Source: an uncultured Clostridia bacterium (GTDB taxonomy: Bacteria; Bacillota; Clostridia; Christensenellales; Aristaeellaceae). From it: a DNA stretch of 64,000 nt. The DNA lies in contig CAMKJS010000002.1 in assembly GCA_946413245.1 (NCBI GenBank), forward strand, positions 22,695 through 86,694. Reading direction: 5' to 3'. The notes beneath the pieces were generated by a model, which searched no databases, was not told the origin of the DNA, and was given only the letters and a program-made list of their open reading frames with translations. The translations under genes and the position numbers were made by a program. This document shows positions 35,285 to 43,862 of this stretch, piece by piece (within the stretch, counting starts at the first letter, position 1; each line of letters starts with the position of its first letter).

Positions 35285-36076
35285 TCAGCCTCCCTGTATC
35301 ACGATCCGCTTCTGGTTCTGCCGCCAGAACAGGATCCCGAGACCGATCAGCAGCAGGATCCATCCTGTCTGAAGCTGCAGCACGCCCCGAGCCGCCTCCG
35401 GCGGCACCTGCCCGGTATACAGGCGGATCGGCGCGTCCAGCAGCTGTGCGTAGGGCAGCAGCCGGATCACCGGCTGCCAGCTGTCCGGAAACAGCGTCAG
35501 CGGAAGAATGTTTCCGGCAAAAATCATCAGGAGCATATTCAGCATCGCCTGCATCCCGCGGGAATCCAGCGTACGCATGGTGAATCCCATGGTAATGTTT
35601 TCCAGTGCGGAAACGCACAGCAGACCCAGGATCAGCGCTGCCAGGCTCCAGGCCAATCCCGCCGCCGAGGCCGGGAGCATCAGTCCCCATCCTTCCGGCA
35701 GCAGAAACGCGAACACCAGCATCGGTGCTGCCCGGAGCAGGCTTCCCATCAGTTTCTGGGCCATAATGCGGGCATAGTAAAACCCGTACAGGTTCAGCGG
35801 CCGGCAGAGATCATAAGCGATACTGCCCGTACGGATTTTATCCAGCAGTTCCGGATCCGAGGCCAGCAGCATCCGGAAAAACGCCTGCTGCAGCCATACG
35901 TAGCTCGTGATTTCCCGAAGCGGCATCGTCTGCGGTTTCCCGGCATACAGCGCCCGGTAAACCGCGATCAGAATCAGCCCGAAAAACATCTGGCAGATGA
36001 TGCCTCCCAGCACCGCTCCCCGGTACTGCAGCTCCAGCCTTCTCCGCAGCCGGAAAGCGGACAGGTACGCCTTCAT
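35285..36076 (-). CDS. ABC-2 type exporter permease (first)
   Basis: A 263-residue membrane protein with about six helices and the same motif as its partner (DPELLDKIRTGSIAYDLCRP, here at residues 74-93; FPDSWQPVIRLLPYAQLLDAP late). The ATG at 36076 overlaps the ATPase stop by four bases, and the ORF-track start at 36457 reads antisense-like sequence in front. It is translationally coupled to the ATPase upstream and to the second permease downstream. Confidence 0.87.
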   Translation of the reverse strand: MKAYLSAFRLRRRLELQYRGAVLGGIICQMFFGLILIAVYRALYAGKPQTMPLREITSYVWLQQAFFRMLLASDPELLDKIRTGSIAYDLCRPLNLYGFYYARIMAQKLMGSLLRAAPMLVFAFLLPEGWGLMLPASAAGLAWSLAALILGLLCVSALENITMGFTMRTLDSRGMQAMLNMLLMIFAGNILPLTLFPDSWQPVIRLLPYAQLLDAPIRLYTGQVPPEAARGVLQLQTGWILLLIGLGILFWRQNQKRIVIQGG

Positions 36077-37041
36077 AGATCCATCTCCCGGTACATGGCC
36101 GCTACCAGGCGGTCGATGTTTTGCGGCTGCACGGTCAGTTCCCGGATCGTTCCCGCCTGCTGCAGCCGGGCAATCAGCTCCGCCGTCGCGAATTCCGCAG
36201 GCGCATAGGAAATATGCAGGGTTTCCCCCTCCCGCTGCACCGGCACGACGGAAGGCAGATCCGGTAAGGCGCCGGTCTCCTCGTACCGTACCTCCACCGT
36301 CCGCAGAGTATCGTATCTCCCCAGCAGGTCCTGCAGGGCGCCGTCGAACAGCTTGCGTCCGTGCCCCAGTACCATCACCCGCGGACACAGGGCCACGATG
36401 TCTTCCATATCGTGAGTGGTCAGCAGAATCGTGGTCCCCTGCTCCCGGTTCTCCCACTGCAGAAAGTCACGCAGCGCCAGCTTGCTGACCGCGTCCAGCC
36501 CGATGGTGGGCTCATCCAGGAACAGCAGCTCCGGCCGGTGCAGCAGCGAACCGCACAGTTCCGCCCGCATGCGCTGCCCGAGGCTCAGCTGCCGCAGCGG
36601 CGTTCGCAGCAGCGTTTCCAGCTGCAGAGCTTCCGCCAGTTCCTTCAGCCGCGTCCGGTAATCCGTCTCCCCGATCCGGTACACGTCCCGGAGCAGGTCG
36701 TAACTGTCCTGAATCGGCACATCCCACCACAGCTGAGTACGCTGCCCGAATACCACGCCGATGCGGCGCACGTGAGCCTTCCGCTCTTTCCACGGCACCC
36801 GGCCGCCCACCGTTACCTCCCCCCCGTCCGGCGTCAGGATTCCGGACAGGATCTTCACGGTGGTGGACTTTCCGGCTCCGTTGGGGCCGATATACCCCAG
36901 CAGTTCTCCCTGCTCCACGTCAAAAGAGACCTCCCGCAGCGCCTGCACGATCTTCTTTTCCCGCAGCATGGTTCCCTTCGCCCGCTTCTGCCGGACGGTA
37001 AACTGTTTCTCCAGATTCCTCACATGAATGTAGCTCATCAT
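36073..37041 (-). CDS. ABC exporter ATP-binding protein
   Basis: A 322-residue nucleotide-binding subunit. Walker A is GPNGAGKST, the Q-loop region VVFGQRTQLWWD, the signature LSLGQRMRAEL, Walker B LLFLDEPTIGLD and the H-loop TTHDME. The Q-L-W-W-D-P/V segment is characteristic of ATPases paired with DUF990 permeases. Two adjacent ATG codons are possible; AAGGGATG lies just before. It starts 26 bases after the stop of the EF-hand/LRR gene on the same strand without a terminator between, so it may share that transcript. Confidence 0.93.
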   Translation of the reverse strand: MMSYIHVRNLEKQFTVRQKRAKGTMLREKKIVQALREVSFDVEQGELLGYIGPNGAGKSTTVKILSGILTPDGGEVTVGGRVPWKERKAHVRRIGVVFGQRTQLWWDVPIQDSYDLLRDVYRIGETDYRTRLKELAEALQLETLLRTPLRQLSLGQRMRAELCGSLLHRPELLFLDEPTIGLDAVSKLALRDFLQWENREQGTTILLTTHDMEDIVALCPRVMVLGHGRKLFDGALQDLLGRYDTLRTVEVRYEETGALPDLPSVVPVQREGETLHISYAPAEFATAELIARLQQAGTIRELTVQPQNIDRLVAAMYREMDL

Positions 37042-37067
37042 TCATCCCTTGCTGTCCATACAGCTGA

Positions 37068-39791
37068 TTATTGAACCTCTCTTTTCTTTGCGGCTGACCA
37101 GGCCGAATAGTACTTCTTCCCGTCAACCTTCTTCCATGTCCGAATCCGGACGTAATATATTTTTCCGGTTTTCAGTTTTTTCAGCACGATCCTGGTCGTG
37201 GCGGCTTTGCTGATCGTCTTCTTTTTCGAATCCGAGAAGTCCTTCTTCAGGCTGTACTCAATCTGATATCCGTCAACTCCGTTGATTTTGCCCCATCTCA
37301 GCGTCAGCTGTTTCTTCCCGGCAGTCAGGGTATTCAGCTGCGCGGGTTTGGGATTAATTACAAATGTGGCTTTCTTTTTCCCGGTATAATTCCCCTTCCC
37401 GGTAACGGTCACAGTAGCCGTGCCTACATTCTTGTTATTCTGATAGGCGACAGTATAATCCGTTCCCTGGACCAGTTCTTTGCCTTTGCAGGTGACTTTC
37501 AGCTCGGGGCGGATCGCTTTCCCGGTATAGACCTGCGCGGCGATCTTGCTGATTTTGCTGTTTTTCAGATCGATGCGTTTGCCGGCAATGACCTGGGTCG
37601 CCTTGTCCACCCGCAGCTCGTAGTCGCTGATTCCGGGATAATCCTCGTCCTCGATGCGCCAGATCTTCACCTCGGGATCAGATTCCCATGCTTCCGGATC
37701 CGTAGTATTCACCAGTTTTTTCAGCGGCGGGCATCCGGATACATCCAGGCTGGAGAACGAATTGTAGTTGCAGCGAAGGATGGCCAGCTTTTTGTTTTTG
37801 CTTATATCCAGCTTTTTCAGCTTGTTGGAATAGCAACGGAGTTCCGTAAGCTCGGTGTTGCTTCCCACATCCAGGCTCGTCAGCAGATTGTTTTCACAGC
37901 CGATATAGGTCAGCGCCGTGTTCTTGCTCACGTCAAGACTCTTCAGTCGGTTTTCTCCGCAGTTAAAATCGGTCAGCGCCGTATTCTTGCTCACGTCAAG
38001 GCTCGTCAGCTCATTTCCGTAGCAGTAGAGGGCTTTCAGCGCCGTATTGTTGCTGAGATCAAGGCTCGTCAGGTAGTTGGATCCGCACCACAGTTCTCTC
38101 AGCGCCGTAAAGTATTCGATTCCCTTCAGATCGGATATGTCGCTGGCGGAACAGTGAATCTCCGTCGCTTCGTCGATCTCGTCGCTGCTCAGCCCGCCGT
38201 CACCGTCCTTGTCAAACGTTTCCTTCACATACTCCCGGAATCTGTCATCCGGGAAATTGGCTGTGCTGATGGCGATCGCATCGGGATCCGAGCCCATGAT
38301 CACCTGGGTCGCCTTGTCCACCCGCAGCTCGTAGTCGCTGATTCCGGGATAATCCTCGTCCTCGATGCGCCAGATCTTCACCTCGGGATCAGATTCCCAT
38401 GCTTCCGGATCCGTAGTATTCACCAGTTTTTTCAGCGGCGGGCATCCGGATACATCCAGGCTGGAGAACGAATTGTAGTTGCAGCGAAGGATGGCCAGCT
38501 TTTTGTTTTTGCTTATATCCAGCTTTTTCAGCTTGTTGGAATAGCAACGGAGTTCCGTAAGCTCGGTGTTGCTTCCCACATCCAGGCTCGTCAGCAGATT
38601 GTTTTCACAGCCGATATAGGTCAGCGCCGTGTTCTTGCTCACGTCAAGACTCTTCAGTCGGTTTTCTCCGCAGTTAAAATCGGTCAGCGCCGTATTCTTG
38701 CTCACGTCAAGGCTCGTCAGCTCATTTCCGTAGCAGTAGAGGGCTTTCAGCGCCGTATTGTTGCTGAGATCAAGGCTCGTCAGGTAGTTGGATCCGCACC
38801 ACAGTTCTCTCAGCGCCGTAAAGTATTCGATTCCCTTCAGATCGGATATGTCGCTGGCGGAACAGTGAATCTCCGTCGCTTCGTCGATCTCGTCGCTGCT
38901 CAGCCCGCCGTCACCGTCCTTGTCAAACGTTTCCTTCACATACTCCCGGAATCTGTCATCCGGGAAATTGGCTGTGCTGATGGCGATCGCATCGGGATCC
39001 GAGCCCATGATCACCTGGGTCGCCTTGTCCACCCGCAGCTCATAAGCGTTGAATCCGGGGCTGTCCTTGTCCGCAAGGAACCAGATTTTTACAGCCGAAT
39101 CTGATTCCCATTCTTCAGGTTCCGTGGTGGCCACCATTTTTTTCAGTCCCGGGCACCCGGATATGTCCAGACTGGACAGCTGATTATAGTTGCATCGAAG
39201 GATAGCCAGCTTTTTGCTTTTGCTTATATCCAGTTTTTTCAGCTTGTTGGAATAGCAGCGAAGTTCCGTCAGTTCGGTATTGCTGCGCACGTCCAGGCTC
39301 GTCAGCTGATTATCTTCACAGCCGATATAGGTCAGCGCCGTATTTCTGCTTACATCCAGACTTGTCAGCTGGTTTTCACCGCAGTTAAAATCGGTCAGCG
39401 CCGTATTCTTGCTCAGATCGAGACTCGTCAGTTCATTTCCGTAACAATAGAGCTCCTCAAGTGCCGTATTCCCGCTCAGATCAAGGCTCGCCAGCCGGTT
39501 GGATCCGCACCAGAGCTCTTTCAGCGCCGTAAAATATTCGATCCCCTTCAGATCGGATATATCGCTGGCGGAAACACGAATCTTCGTCACCGCGTCAATC
39601 TCGTCACTGGTCAGCCAGCCGTCCCCGTCCGTATCACAGGATTCCTCCACATACTCCCGGAAATTGTCATCCGGGAAATTGGCGGTATTGATGGCCACGT
39701 CCGCCGCCGCAGCCGGGGCAGCCGTCACCAGTGCCAGTAACAACAGCACAGCCGTCAGAATCAACCTGAACCTGATATTTTCTTTTTTCAT
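37068..39791 (-). CDS. Secreted EF-hand / leucine-rich-repeat protein with Fn3-like C-terminus
   Basis: A 907-residue exported protein. After a Sec signal peptide (cleavage near AAAA, residue 30) come three modules of about 237 residues. Each starts with ANFPDD-FREYV, carries a canonical EF-hand loop (DTDGDGWLTSDE at 53-64; DKDGDGGLSSDE in the others) and then seven or so leucine-rich repeats of the L-T-S-L-D-x-S-x-N-T-A-L-x-x-L-x-C type, before a short acidic linker. Modules two and three are identical. The C-terminus holds an MBG-like beta domain (about 735-815) and an Fn3-like domain (about 818-905). There is no LPxTG anchor or membrane tail. A calcium-stabilised adhesion or ligand-binding role is an inference. 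Confidence 0.88.
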   Translation of the reverse strand: MKKENIRFRLILTAVLLLLALVTAAPAAAADVAINTANFPDDNFREYVEESCDTDGDGWLTSDEIDAVTKIRVSASDISDLKGIEYFTALKELWCGSNRLASLDLSGNTALEELYCYGNELTSLDLSKNTALTDFNCGENQLTSLDVSRNTALTYIGCEDNQLTSLDVRSNTELTELRCYSNKLKKLDISKSKKLAILRCNYNQLSSLDISGCPGLKKMVATTEPEEWESDSAVKIWFLADKDSPGFNAYELRVDKATQVIMGSDPDAIAISTANFPDDRFREYVKETFDKDGDGGLSSDEIDEATEIHCSASDISDLKGIEYFTALRELWCGSNYLTSLDLSNNTALKALYCYGNELTSLDVSKNTALTDFNCGENRLKSLDVSKNTALTYIGCENNLLTSLDVGSNTELTELRCYSNKLKKLDISKNKKLAILRCNYNSFSSLDVSGCPPLKKLVNTTDPEAWESDPEVKIWRIEDEDYPGISDYELRVDKATQVIMGSDPDAIAISTANFPDDRFREYVKETFDKDGDGGLSSDEIDEATEIHCSASDISDLKGIEYFTALRELWCGSNYLTSLDLSNNTALKALYCYGNELTSLDVSKNTALTDFNCGENRLKSLDVSKNTALTYIGCENNLLTSLDVGSNTELTELRCYSNKLKKLDISKNKKLAILRCNYNSFSSLDVSGCPPLKKLVNTTDPEAWESDPEVKIWRIEDEDYPGISDYELRVDKATQVIAGKRIDLKNSKISKIAAQVYTGKAIRPELKVTCKGKELVQGTDYTVAYQNNKNVGTATVTVTGKGNYTGKKKATFVINPKPAQLNTLTAGKKQLTLRWGKINGVDGYQIEYSLKKDFSDSKKKTISKAATTRIVLKKLKTGKIYYVRIRTWKKVDGKKYYSAWSAAKKREVQ
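37591..39012 (-). repeat. Exact 711-bp tandem duplication inside the LRR gene
   Basis: Units 37591-38301 and 38302-39012 match base for base everywhere I compared them, and the first 29 bases of the unit recur again at 39013-39041. The period is 237 codons, so the frame is kept. A third, diverged copy of the module lies at the 5' end of the gene. Identity at silent sites implies a very recent duplication or ongoing conversion. Confidence 0.93.
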
Positions 39792-39850
39792 GGGTTCGCT
39801 CCTCCCTTCTGTAATCCAACCTCTGTGGCATGTCTTTTGATGTCAGGCAC

Positions 39851-39879
39851 AATATACCATTCTTTTCATCATGATTCAA
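39851..39879 (-). promoter_or_regulatory. Promoter of the LRR gene
   Basis: TTGAAT (39879-39874), 17-bp spacer ending in TGG, TATATT (39856-39851) on the minus strand: a good -35 plus extended -10. It overlaps the end of the upstream reductase gene and gives a leader of about 50 bases. Confidence 0.7.
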
Positions 39880-40351
39880 CCCTGTCGCTCTCCATGATCC
39901 CCCAGCTGATCTCCTGCTCAATCACCCGTGCAATCTCTTTCAGCCCGGCTTCGTCTTCCGCGCCGAATCTGTTCAAAACCGGGCTGTCCATATCCAGCAC
40001 CGCCAGGGGTTTTCCGTCTGCGTGCAGCGGGATCACAAGCTCGGACCGGGAGGCGCTGTCACAGGCAATATGCCCGGGAAACGCGTGCACGTCCGGCACG
40101 TTCAACGCTTCGTCCCGCTCCAGGCTGGATCCGCATACGCCTTTTCCCACGGGAATATGCACACAGGCGGGCTTGCCCTGGAACGGCCCGACTACCAGCC
40201 GGCCCCCGCGGAGCAGATAAAAGCCCACCCAGTTCAGCTCCGGCAGCGTGTCCGCAAGCAGGGCGGATACATTGCTGAGCGCCGAAACGAACCAGCAGTC
40301 CGCCGCGATCATCTCCCGCGTCTGTTGCCTGAGCAGTTCATAATCTGTCAT
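39869..40351 (-). CDS. msrC: Free methionine-(R)-sulfoxide reductase (GAF domain)
   Basis: A single GAF domain of 160 residues with the fRMsr cysteines: PACVHIPVGKGVCGSS (two cysteines) and PGHIACDSASRSE (third, catalytic). It reduces free methionine-R-sulfoxide with thioredoxin. The NWVGFYLL strand near residue 40 and the final LDMDSP segment close the pocket. The start at 40351 is set by GGAGG eight bases before the ATG; the ORF-track start lies in the intergenic region. It is divergent from the DUF362 gene across about 311 bases, which hold the promoter at 40552 and an inverted-repeat triplet (40498-40535). Confidence 0.9.
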   Translation of the reverse strand: MTDYELLRQQTREMIAADCWFVSALSNVSALLADTLPELNWVGFYLLRGGRLVVGPFQGKPACVHIPVGKGVCGSSLERDEALNVPDVHAFPGHIACDSASRSELVIPLHADGKPLAVLDMDSPVLNRFGAEDEAGLKEIARVIEQEISWGIMESDRVES

Positions 40352-40551
40352 ATGCTGATCCTCCGTAATCTGCTGCTTCGCGGCAGGCTCTTTGTCTGCC
40401 GCTTCTGCGGAATGTTTCTTCGTCTTTCCTTTCGCTCCGCGGTTTCTCTGCCGCGGACAGGAAATTGCTGCTCGGTATTGTATCATAAAAAAGGCGGTTG
40501 CGGGAGAGTCCGAACCCGCAAAAAAATGTTGCGGGTTATGAAAACTCGACG

Positions 40552-40580
40552 TTGACAATGCAGCCCCGCTTCGGTACAAT
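40552..40580 (+). promoter_or_regulatory. Promoter of the DUF362 ferredoxin gene
   Basis: TTGACA (40552-40557), 17-bp spacer, TACAAT (40575-40580). Near-consensus sigma-A promoter giving a leader of about 75 bases. Confidence 0.8.
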
Positions 40581-40662
40581 CCAGTCAGAAAGCGTGCATA
40601 GCAAGCCGGTTATTTTGCCGGCACGAACGGAAAAAAACGCCGGAAACCAAGGAGGAAACCGC

Positions 40663-41793
40663 ATGAGCAGCACAAAATCCGCCGTATACTTCACCGATTT
40701 CAGAACGAAGCTGGATGTGAGCCAGGGCGTCAAACTGCAGAACCTCTGCAAAAAGGCCGGAATAGGAAACATTGACTTCACCGGAAAGTTTGTCGCCATT
40801 AAGATGCACTTCGGGGAACTGGGGAATTTCGCCTACCTCCGTCCCAACTATGTCAAAGCCGTTGCCGACCTGATCAAAAGCCTGGGCGGAAAGCCTTTCC
40901 TGACGGACTGCAACACGCTGTACCCCGGCAGCCGGAAAAACGCCGTAGACCATCTGTACAACGCGGAGGTCAACGGTTTCAACAGCGTCACCACCGGCTG
41001 TTATGTGATCATCGCGGACGGGCTGAAGGGCACGGATGATATCGTGGTGCCCGTTCCGAACGGGGAATACTGCAAGGAAGCCTATATCGGCCGGGCACTG
41101 TACGACGCGGACATCATCATATCCCTGAACCATTTCAAGGGGCATGAGATGACCGGTTTCGGCGGCGCGGTCAAGAATCTCGGCATGGGCGGCGGCAGCC
41201 GGGCCGGAAAAATGCATCAGCATAATGACGGCAAGCCCGTGGTGAACCCAAGCGCCTGCCGCTGCTGCCGGATCTGCGCCCGGGAATGCGGGTCCGACGC
41301 CATCTCTTACGAGAGCGGAAAGGCGGTCATCGATCAGAATATCTGCAAAGGCTGCGGACGGTGCATCGGCGCCTGCGCCTTTGACGCCATCCACGCGACA
41401 GACGGGACCGCGGCGGATATGCTGGGCAGGAAAATGGCGGAATATACCGCCGCCGTCTGCAGCGGAAAGCCCTGCTTCCATATCACCCTGATTATGGACG
41501 TATCCCCGAACTGCGACTGCCACGGGGAAAACGACGCGCCGATCCTGCCGAACCTGGGCATGCTGGCCTCCTTCGATCCGGTGGCGCTGGACCAGGCCTG
41601 TGCGGATCTGTGCCTCGCGGCGGAGCCCATGCCCAACAGCCAGCTCTCGGATAATCTGGCCAAACCCGACTGGCAGCATCACCACGATCATTTCCTGGAC
41701 AGCAACCCGAACGTCAGCTGGAAGGAAACCCTGGCCCACGGGGAAAAGATCGGGCTGGGCACCCGGGAATATGAGCTGATCCGAATTAAATAA
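40663..41793 (+). CDS. DUF362 protein with 2[4Fe-4S] ferredoxin domain
   Basis: A 376-residue cytoplasmic iron-sulfur protein. The N-terminal DUF362 domain (KMHFGELGN, PNYVKAVADLIKSLGG, SLNHFKGHEMTGFGGAVKN) surrounds two ferredoxin-type clusters: CRCCRICAREC, read as CxxCxxCxxxC, and CKGCGRCIGAC, with more DUF362 sequence after. AAGGAGG lies before the ATG at 40663. It is monocistronic with its own promoter and terminator. Proteins of this type are common in strict anaerobes and presumably act in electron transfer, but no reaction is known. The abundance of histidines near the C-terminus (QHHHDHF) suggests a further metal site. Confidence 0.9.
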   Translation: MSSTKSAVYFTDFRTKLDVSQGVKLQNLCKKAGIGNIDFTGKFVAIKMHFGELGNFAYLRPNYVKAVADLIKSLGGKPFLTDCNTLYPGSRKNAVDHLYNAEVNGFNSVTTGCYVIIADGLKGTDDIVVPVPNGEYCKEAYIGRALYDADIIISLNHFKGHEMTGFGGAVKNLGMGGGSRAGKMHQHNDGKPVVNPSACRCCRICARECGSDAISYESGKAVIDQNICKGCGRCIGACAFDAIHATDGTAADMLGRKMAEYTAAVCSGKPCFHITLIMDVSPNCDCHGENDAPILPNLGMLASFDPVALDQACADLCLAAEPMPNSQLSDNLAKPDWQHHHDHFLDSNPNVSWKETLAHGEKIGLGTREYELIRIK

Positions 41794-41823
41794 TCAGCAT
41801 CTTTCACCTGACATATGAATCAG

Positions 41824-41856
41824 AACCACCGGCGCGGCCGGTGGTTTTGATTTTTA
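41824..41856 (+). terminator. Intrinsic terminator after the DUF362 gene
   Basis: AACCACCGGC-GC-GGCCGGTGGTT stem (41824-41845) followed by TTGATTTTTAT. On the minus strand the same stem follows the Dabb stop but has only a weak T-run, so it may work partly in both directions. Confidence 0.85.
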
Positions 41857-41860
41857 TCTC

Positions 41861-42145
41861 TTATTCTTCGCAGTCAAAAATTGCTTTGCCTTCCAGCAGA
41901 TCGCCGTATTTCGCCTTCCACAGCTTATGGGCTTCACACGCGTCATATCGCTCCAGCCCTTCCGGGGTCACCGTCATTTCGATCATCAGGCTGTACCGAT
42001 TCTCCCGGGTGCTGTTGGAGGGATGGATCTCCACCTTCTCCACGCCTTCCAGGGTCAGCGTCTGATTGAACAGCTCCGTGATCTCCGGCAGCAGCCGCTG
42101 CGTATCGTTCCGGTCTCTGAATTTCGCGATGATATAATGCTTCAT
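41861..42145 (-). CDS. Dabb (stress-responsive alpha/beta barrel) domain protein
   Basis: A 94-residue dimeric ferredoxin-like fold protein: KHYIIAKFRD at the N-terminus, LTLEGVEKVEIHPS in the middle and YDACEAHKLWKAKYGDLLEGKAIFDCEE at the end are typical of small Dabb proteins. AAAGGAG stands before the ATG. Members are mostly uncharacterised; some act as small monooxygenases or cyclases. It lies downstream of the ABC-F gene's stop region by about 50 bases on the same strand. Confidence 0.82.
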   Translation of the reverse strand: MKHYIIAKFRDRNDTQRLLPEITELFNQTLTLEGVEKVEIHPSNSTRENRYSLMIEMTVTPEGLERYDACEAHKLWKAKYGDLLEGKAIFDCEE

Positions 42146-42194
42146 GAAATGCTCCTTTCCCGGTCCTTTATCCGGATTATGTTATCAGCCGCTC

Positions 42195-43862
42195 TTATCC
42201 CAATCCGTTTTTCATCTCTCTCAATTGTTTCGCCGTCTCCAGATACTCTTCCTGCAGGCGTTCCGGGCTGTCTCCCTTTTTCGGCGCCGACATTCTGGCG
42301 GACAGCGCCGCCAGGCGCATCTCCAGGCTGCTGATCGCCAGCTGCCTGTCCGCCTCGTTCCGGTCCTGCGGCCGGGGCGCCTTCATTTCCTCCAGCGTTC
42401 CTTCAAAAGAAACCAGTTTGCCCTGTTCAAACCGGACGATCCGGGTGGCTGTCTTCCGGATGAATTCCTCGTCATGGCTCACGAACAGCACCGTGCCGCC
42501 GTATTCCGCCAGCAGGCGCTCCAGTTCCTCCAGCGTAAACAGGTCCAGATGGTTGGTAGGCTCGTCCAGCACCAGCAGATTGCAGTCCGTCAGCAGCAGT
42601 CTGGCCAGCGCCACCTTCGCGCGCTCGCCGCCCGAAAGCACGGACACAGGCTTGAATACATCCTCCCGCTGAAAGTTCAGGCGGATCAGCACCGTTCTGG
42701 CCAGGCTCTCCGGATGGACCGAAACGTCCATTACGTTCTCCAGCACCGTCCGGTCCGGCCGCAGCGTCTTCTCGTGGTGCTGGTCGAACCAGCCTGCCCG
42801 GACCGCCGGATTGAACCGAACCGTCCCGTCGAAGCGGATTTCTTCCCCGCTTTGTCCGGCCAGGACAGAAAGCAGCGTCGTTTTTCCGCAGCCGTTGCTG
42901 CCCATCAGGGCTGTACGGCTCCCTGTCGGCAGGGTAAAACCTGTCCGGCTCAGCAGCACGGTTCCTCCGGCTTCCAGCGTGTCGCATCTGCACTCTAGCG
43001 CCGTCCTGGCTTCCACGGGGTGAGCGACGCCCAGCTTCATCCGGATATCCGGAAGCGCTCTGGGCTTCTCCTTCACTTCCATCTGTTCCATGCGGTTCTG
43101 AATCGTCCGCTTGGCGTGACTGAGCTGCAGCACCGCGTCCGTCCACTCCCGGGTATGCAGCCGGGCTTCGCTGTTTCCCATCCGGCTCGGCGCTTTCCGG
43201 ACGGAAGACGCCCGTTCCGCCATGCGCTGGGCCGATTCTTTCAGCCGCTTCTGTTCCGACCGGTACTGGTCGTACTCGAACTGCTGCCGTTCCCGCTGTC
43301 TTCTCCGTTCCTCCATGAAAGCGTCGTAACCGCCGGGGAATACGGTCACCTCTCCGTCTTCCAGATACCAGATCCGTTTGCAGAGCAGGCGGAGCAGCGC
43401 CCGATCGTGCGAAATCAGGATGATCGCGCCGGAAAACTCCGTCAGCTGCCTGCGCAGCAGCGCCAGGCCTTCTTCGTCCAGATCCGTGGTAGGCTCGTCC
43501 GCCAGCAGGAGCTGCGGGTGCTGCGACAGCGCCGCTGAAATCCGGTTTCGGGTCATTTCTCCTCCGGAAAGGCCCTCCCGCGTCTCTCCGGCCCGGAACA
43601 GCGCCCGGATCCGGCTGTCGTCTCCGCCGTTCTCGTTCCCCTGCTGATGGATCAGGGCCAGAGAGCCGGCCCGCTGAACCGTGCCTTCGTCCGCCTCCGT
43701 TTCGCCGGCCAGAATCCGCAGCAGAGTAGTTTTGCCCGCTCCGTTTTCGCCGATCAGCCCGATCCGCTCTCCGTCAAAAACCTCCAGATGATCCAGGCGG
43801 ATCAGCTGCCGGTCCCCGTAATATTTCGTCAGATTGTCCGCTCTCAAAAGCAGTTTCGCCAT
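42195..43862 (-). CDS. ABC-F ATPase of the antibiotic-resistance (ribosome protection) type
   Basis: A 555-residue soluble protein with two ABC domains and no membrane segment, expected to bind the ribosomal E site and dislodge antibiotics. Walker A motifs are GENGAGKT and GSNGCGKT, signatures LSGGEMTR and LSGGERAK, Walker B LLLADEPTTDLD and LLVLDEPTNHLD. ADEPTT-LD in the first domain is typical of the Vga/Lsa/Vml branch rather than EttA or Uup. The linker between the domains (about residues 185-260) is long, basic and helical and would be the drug-site arm. ATG 43862 follows GGAGGGG, which is buried in the attenuator hairpin. It is probably induced by lincosamide/pleuromutilin/streptogramin-type drugs, by analogy. 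Confidence 0.88.
   Translation of the reverse strand: MAKLLLRADNLTKYYGDRQLIRLDHLEVFDGERIGLIGENGAGKTTLLRILAGETEADEGTVQRAGSLALIHQQGNENGGDDSRIRALFRAGETREGLSGGEMTRNRISAALSQHPQLLLADEPTTDLDEEGLALLRRQLTEFSGAIILISHDRALLRLLCKRIWYLEDGEVTVFPGGYDAFMEERRRQRERQQFEYDQYRSEQKRLKESAQRMAERASSVRKAPSRMGNSEARLHTREWTDAVLQLSHAKRTIQNRMEQMEVKEKPRALPDIRMKLGVAHPVEARTALECRCDTLEAGGTVLLSRTGFTLPTGSRTALMGSNGCGKTTLLSVLAGQSGEEIRFDGTVRFNPAVRAGWFDQHHEKTLRPDRTVLENVMDVSVHPESLARTVLIRLNFQREDVFKPVSVLSGGERAKVALARLLLTDCNLLVLDEPTNHLDLFTLEELERLLAEYGGTVLFVSHDEEFIRKTATRIVRFEQGKLVSFEGTLEEMKAPRPQDRNEADRQLAISSLEMRLAALSARMSAPKKGDSPERLQEEYLETAKQLREMKNGLG

Noticed and set aside
33941-36208. 755-residue plus-strand ORF
   Set aside because: Antisense to the deoxyinosine glycosylase and the two ABC permeases, which have clear family motifs and coupled starts.
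37591-39041. Large repeat considered as a CRISPR or mobile element
   Set aside because: The unit is 711 bp, in frame, inside an LRR gene, and lacks short repeats, spacers, terminal inverted repeats or a transposase.
40513-40537. AACCCGCA...TGCGGGTT dyad as an intrinsic terminator
   Set aside because: No T-run follows on either strand directly. It is kept only as part of the three-arm observation.
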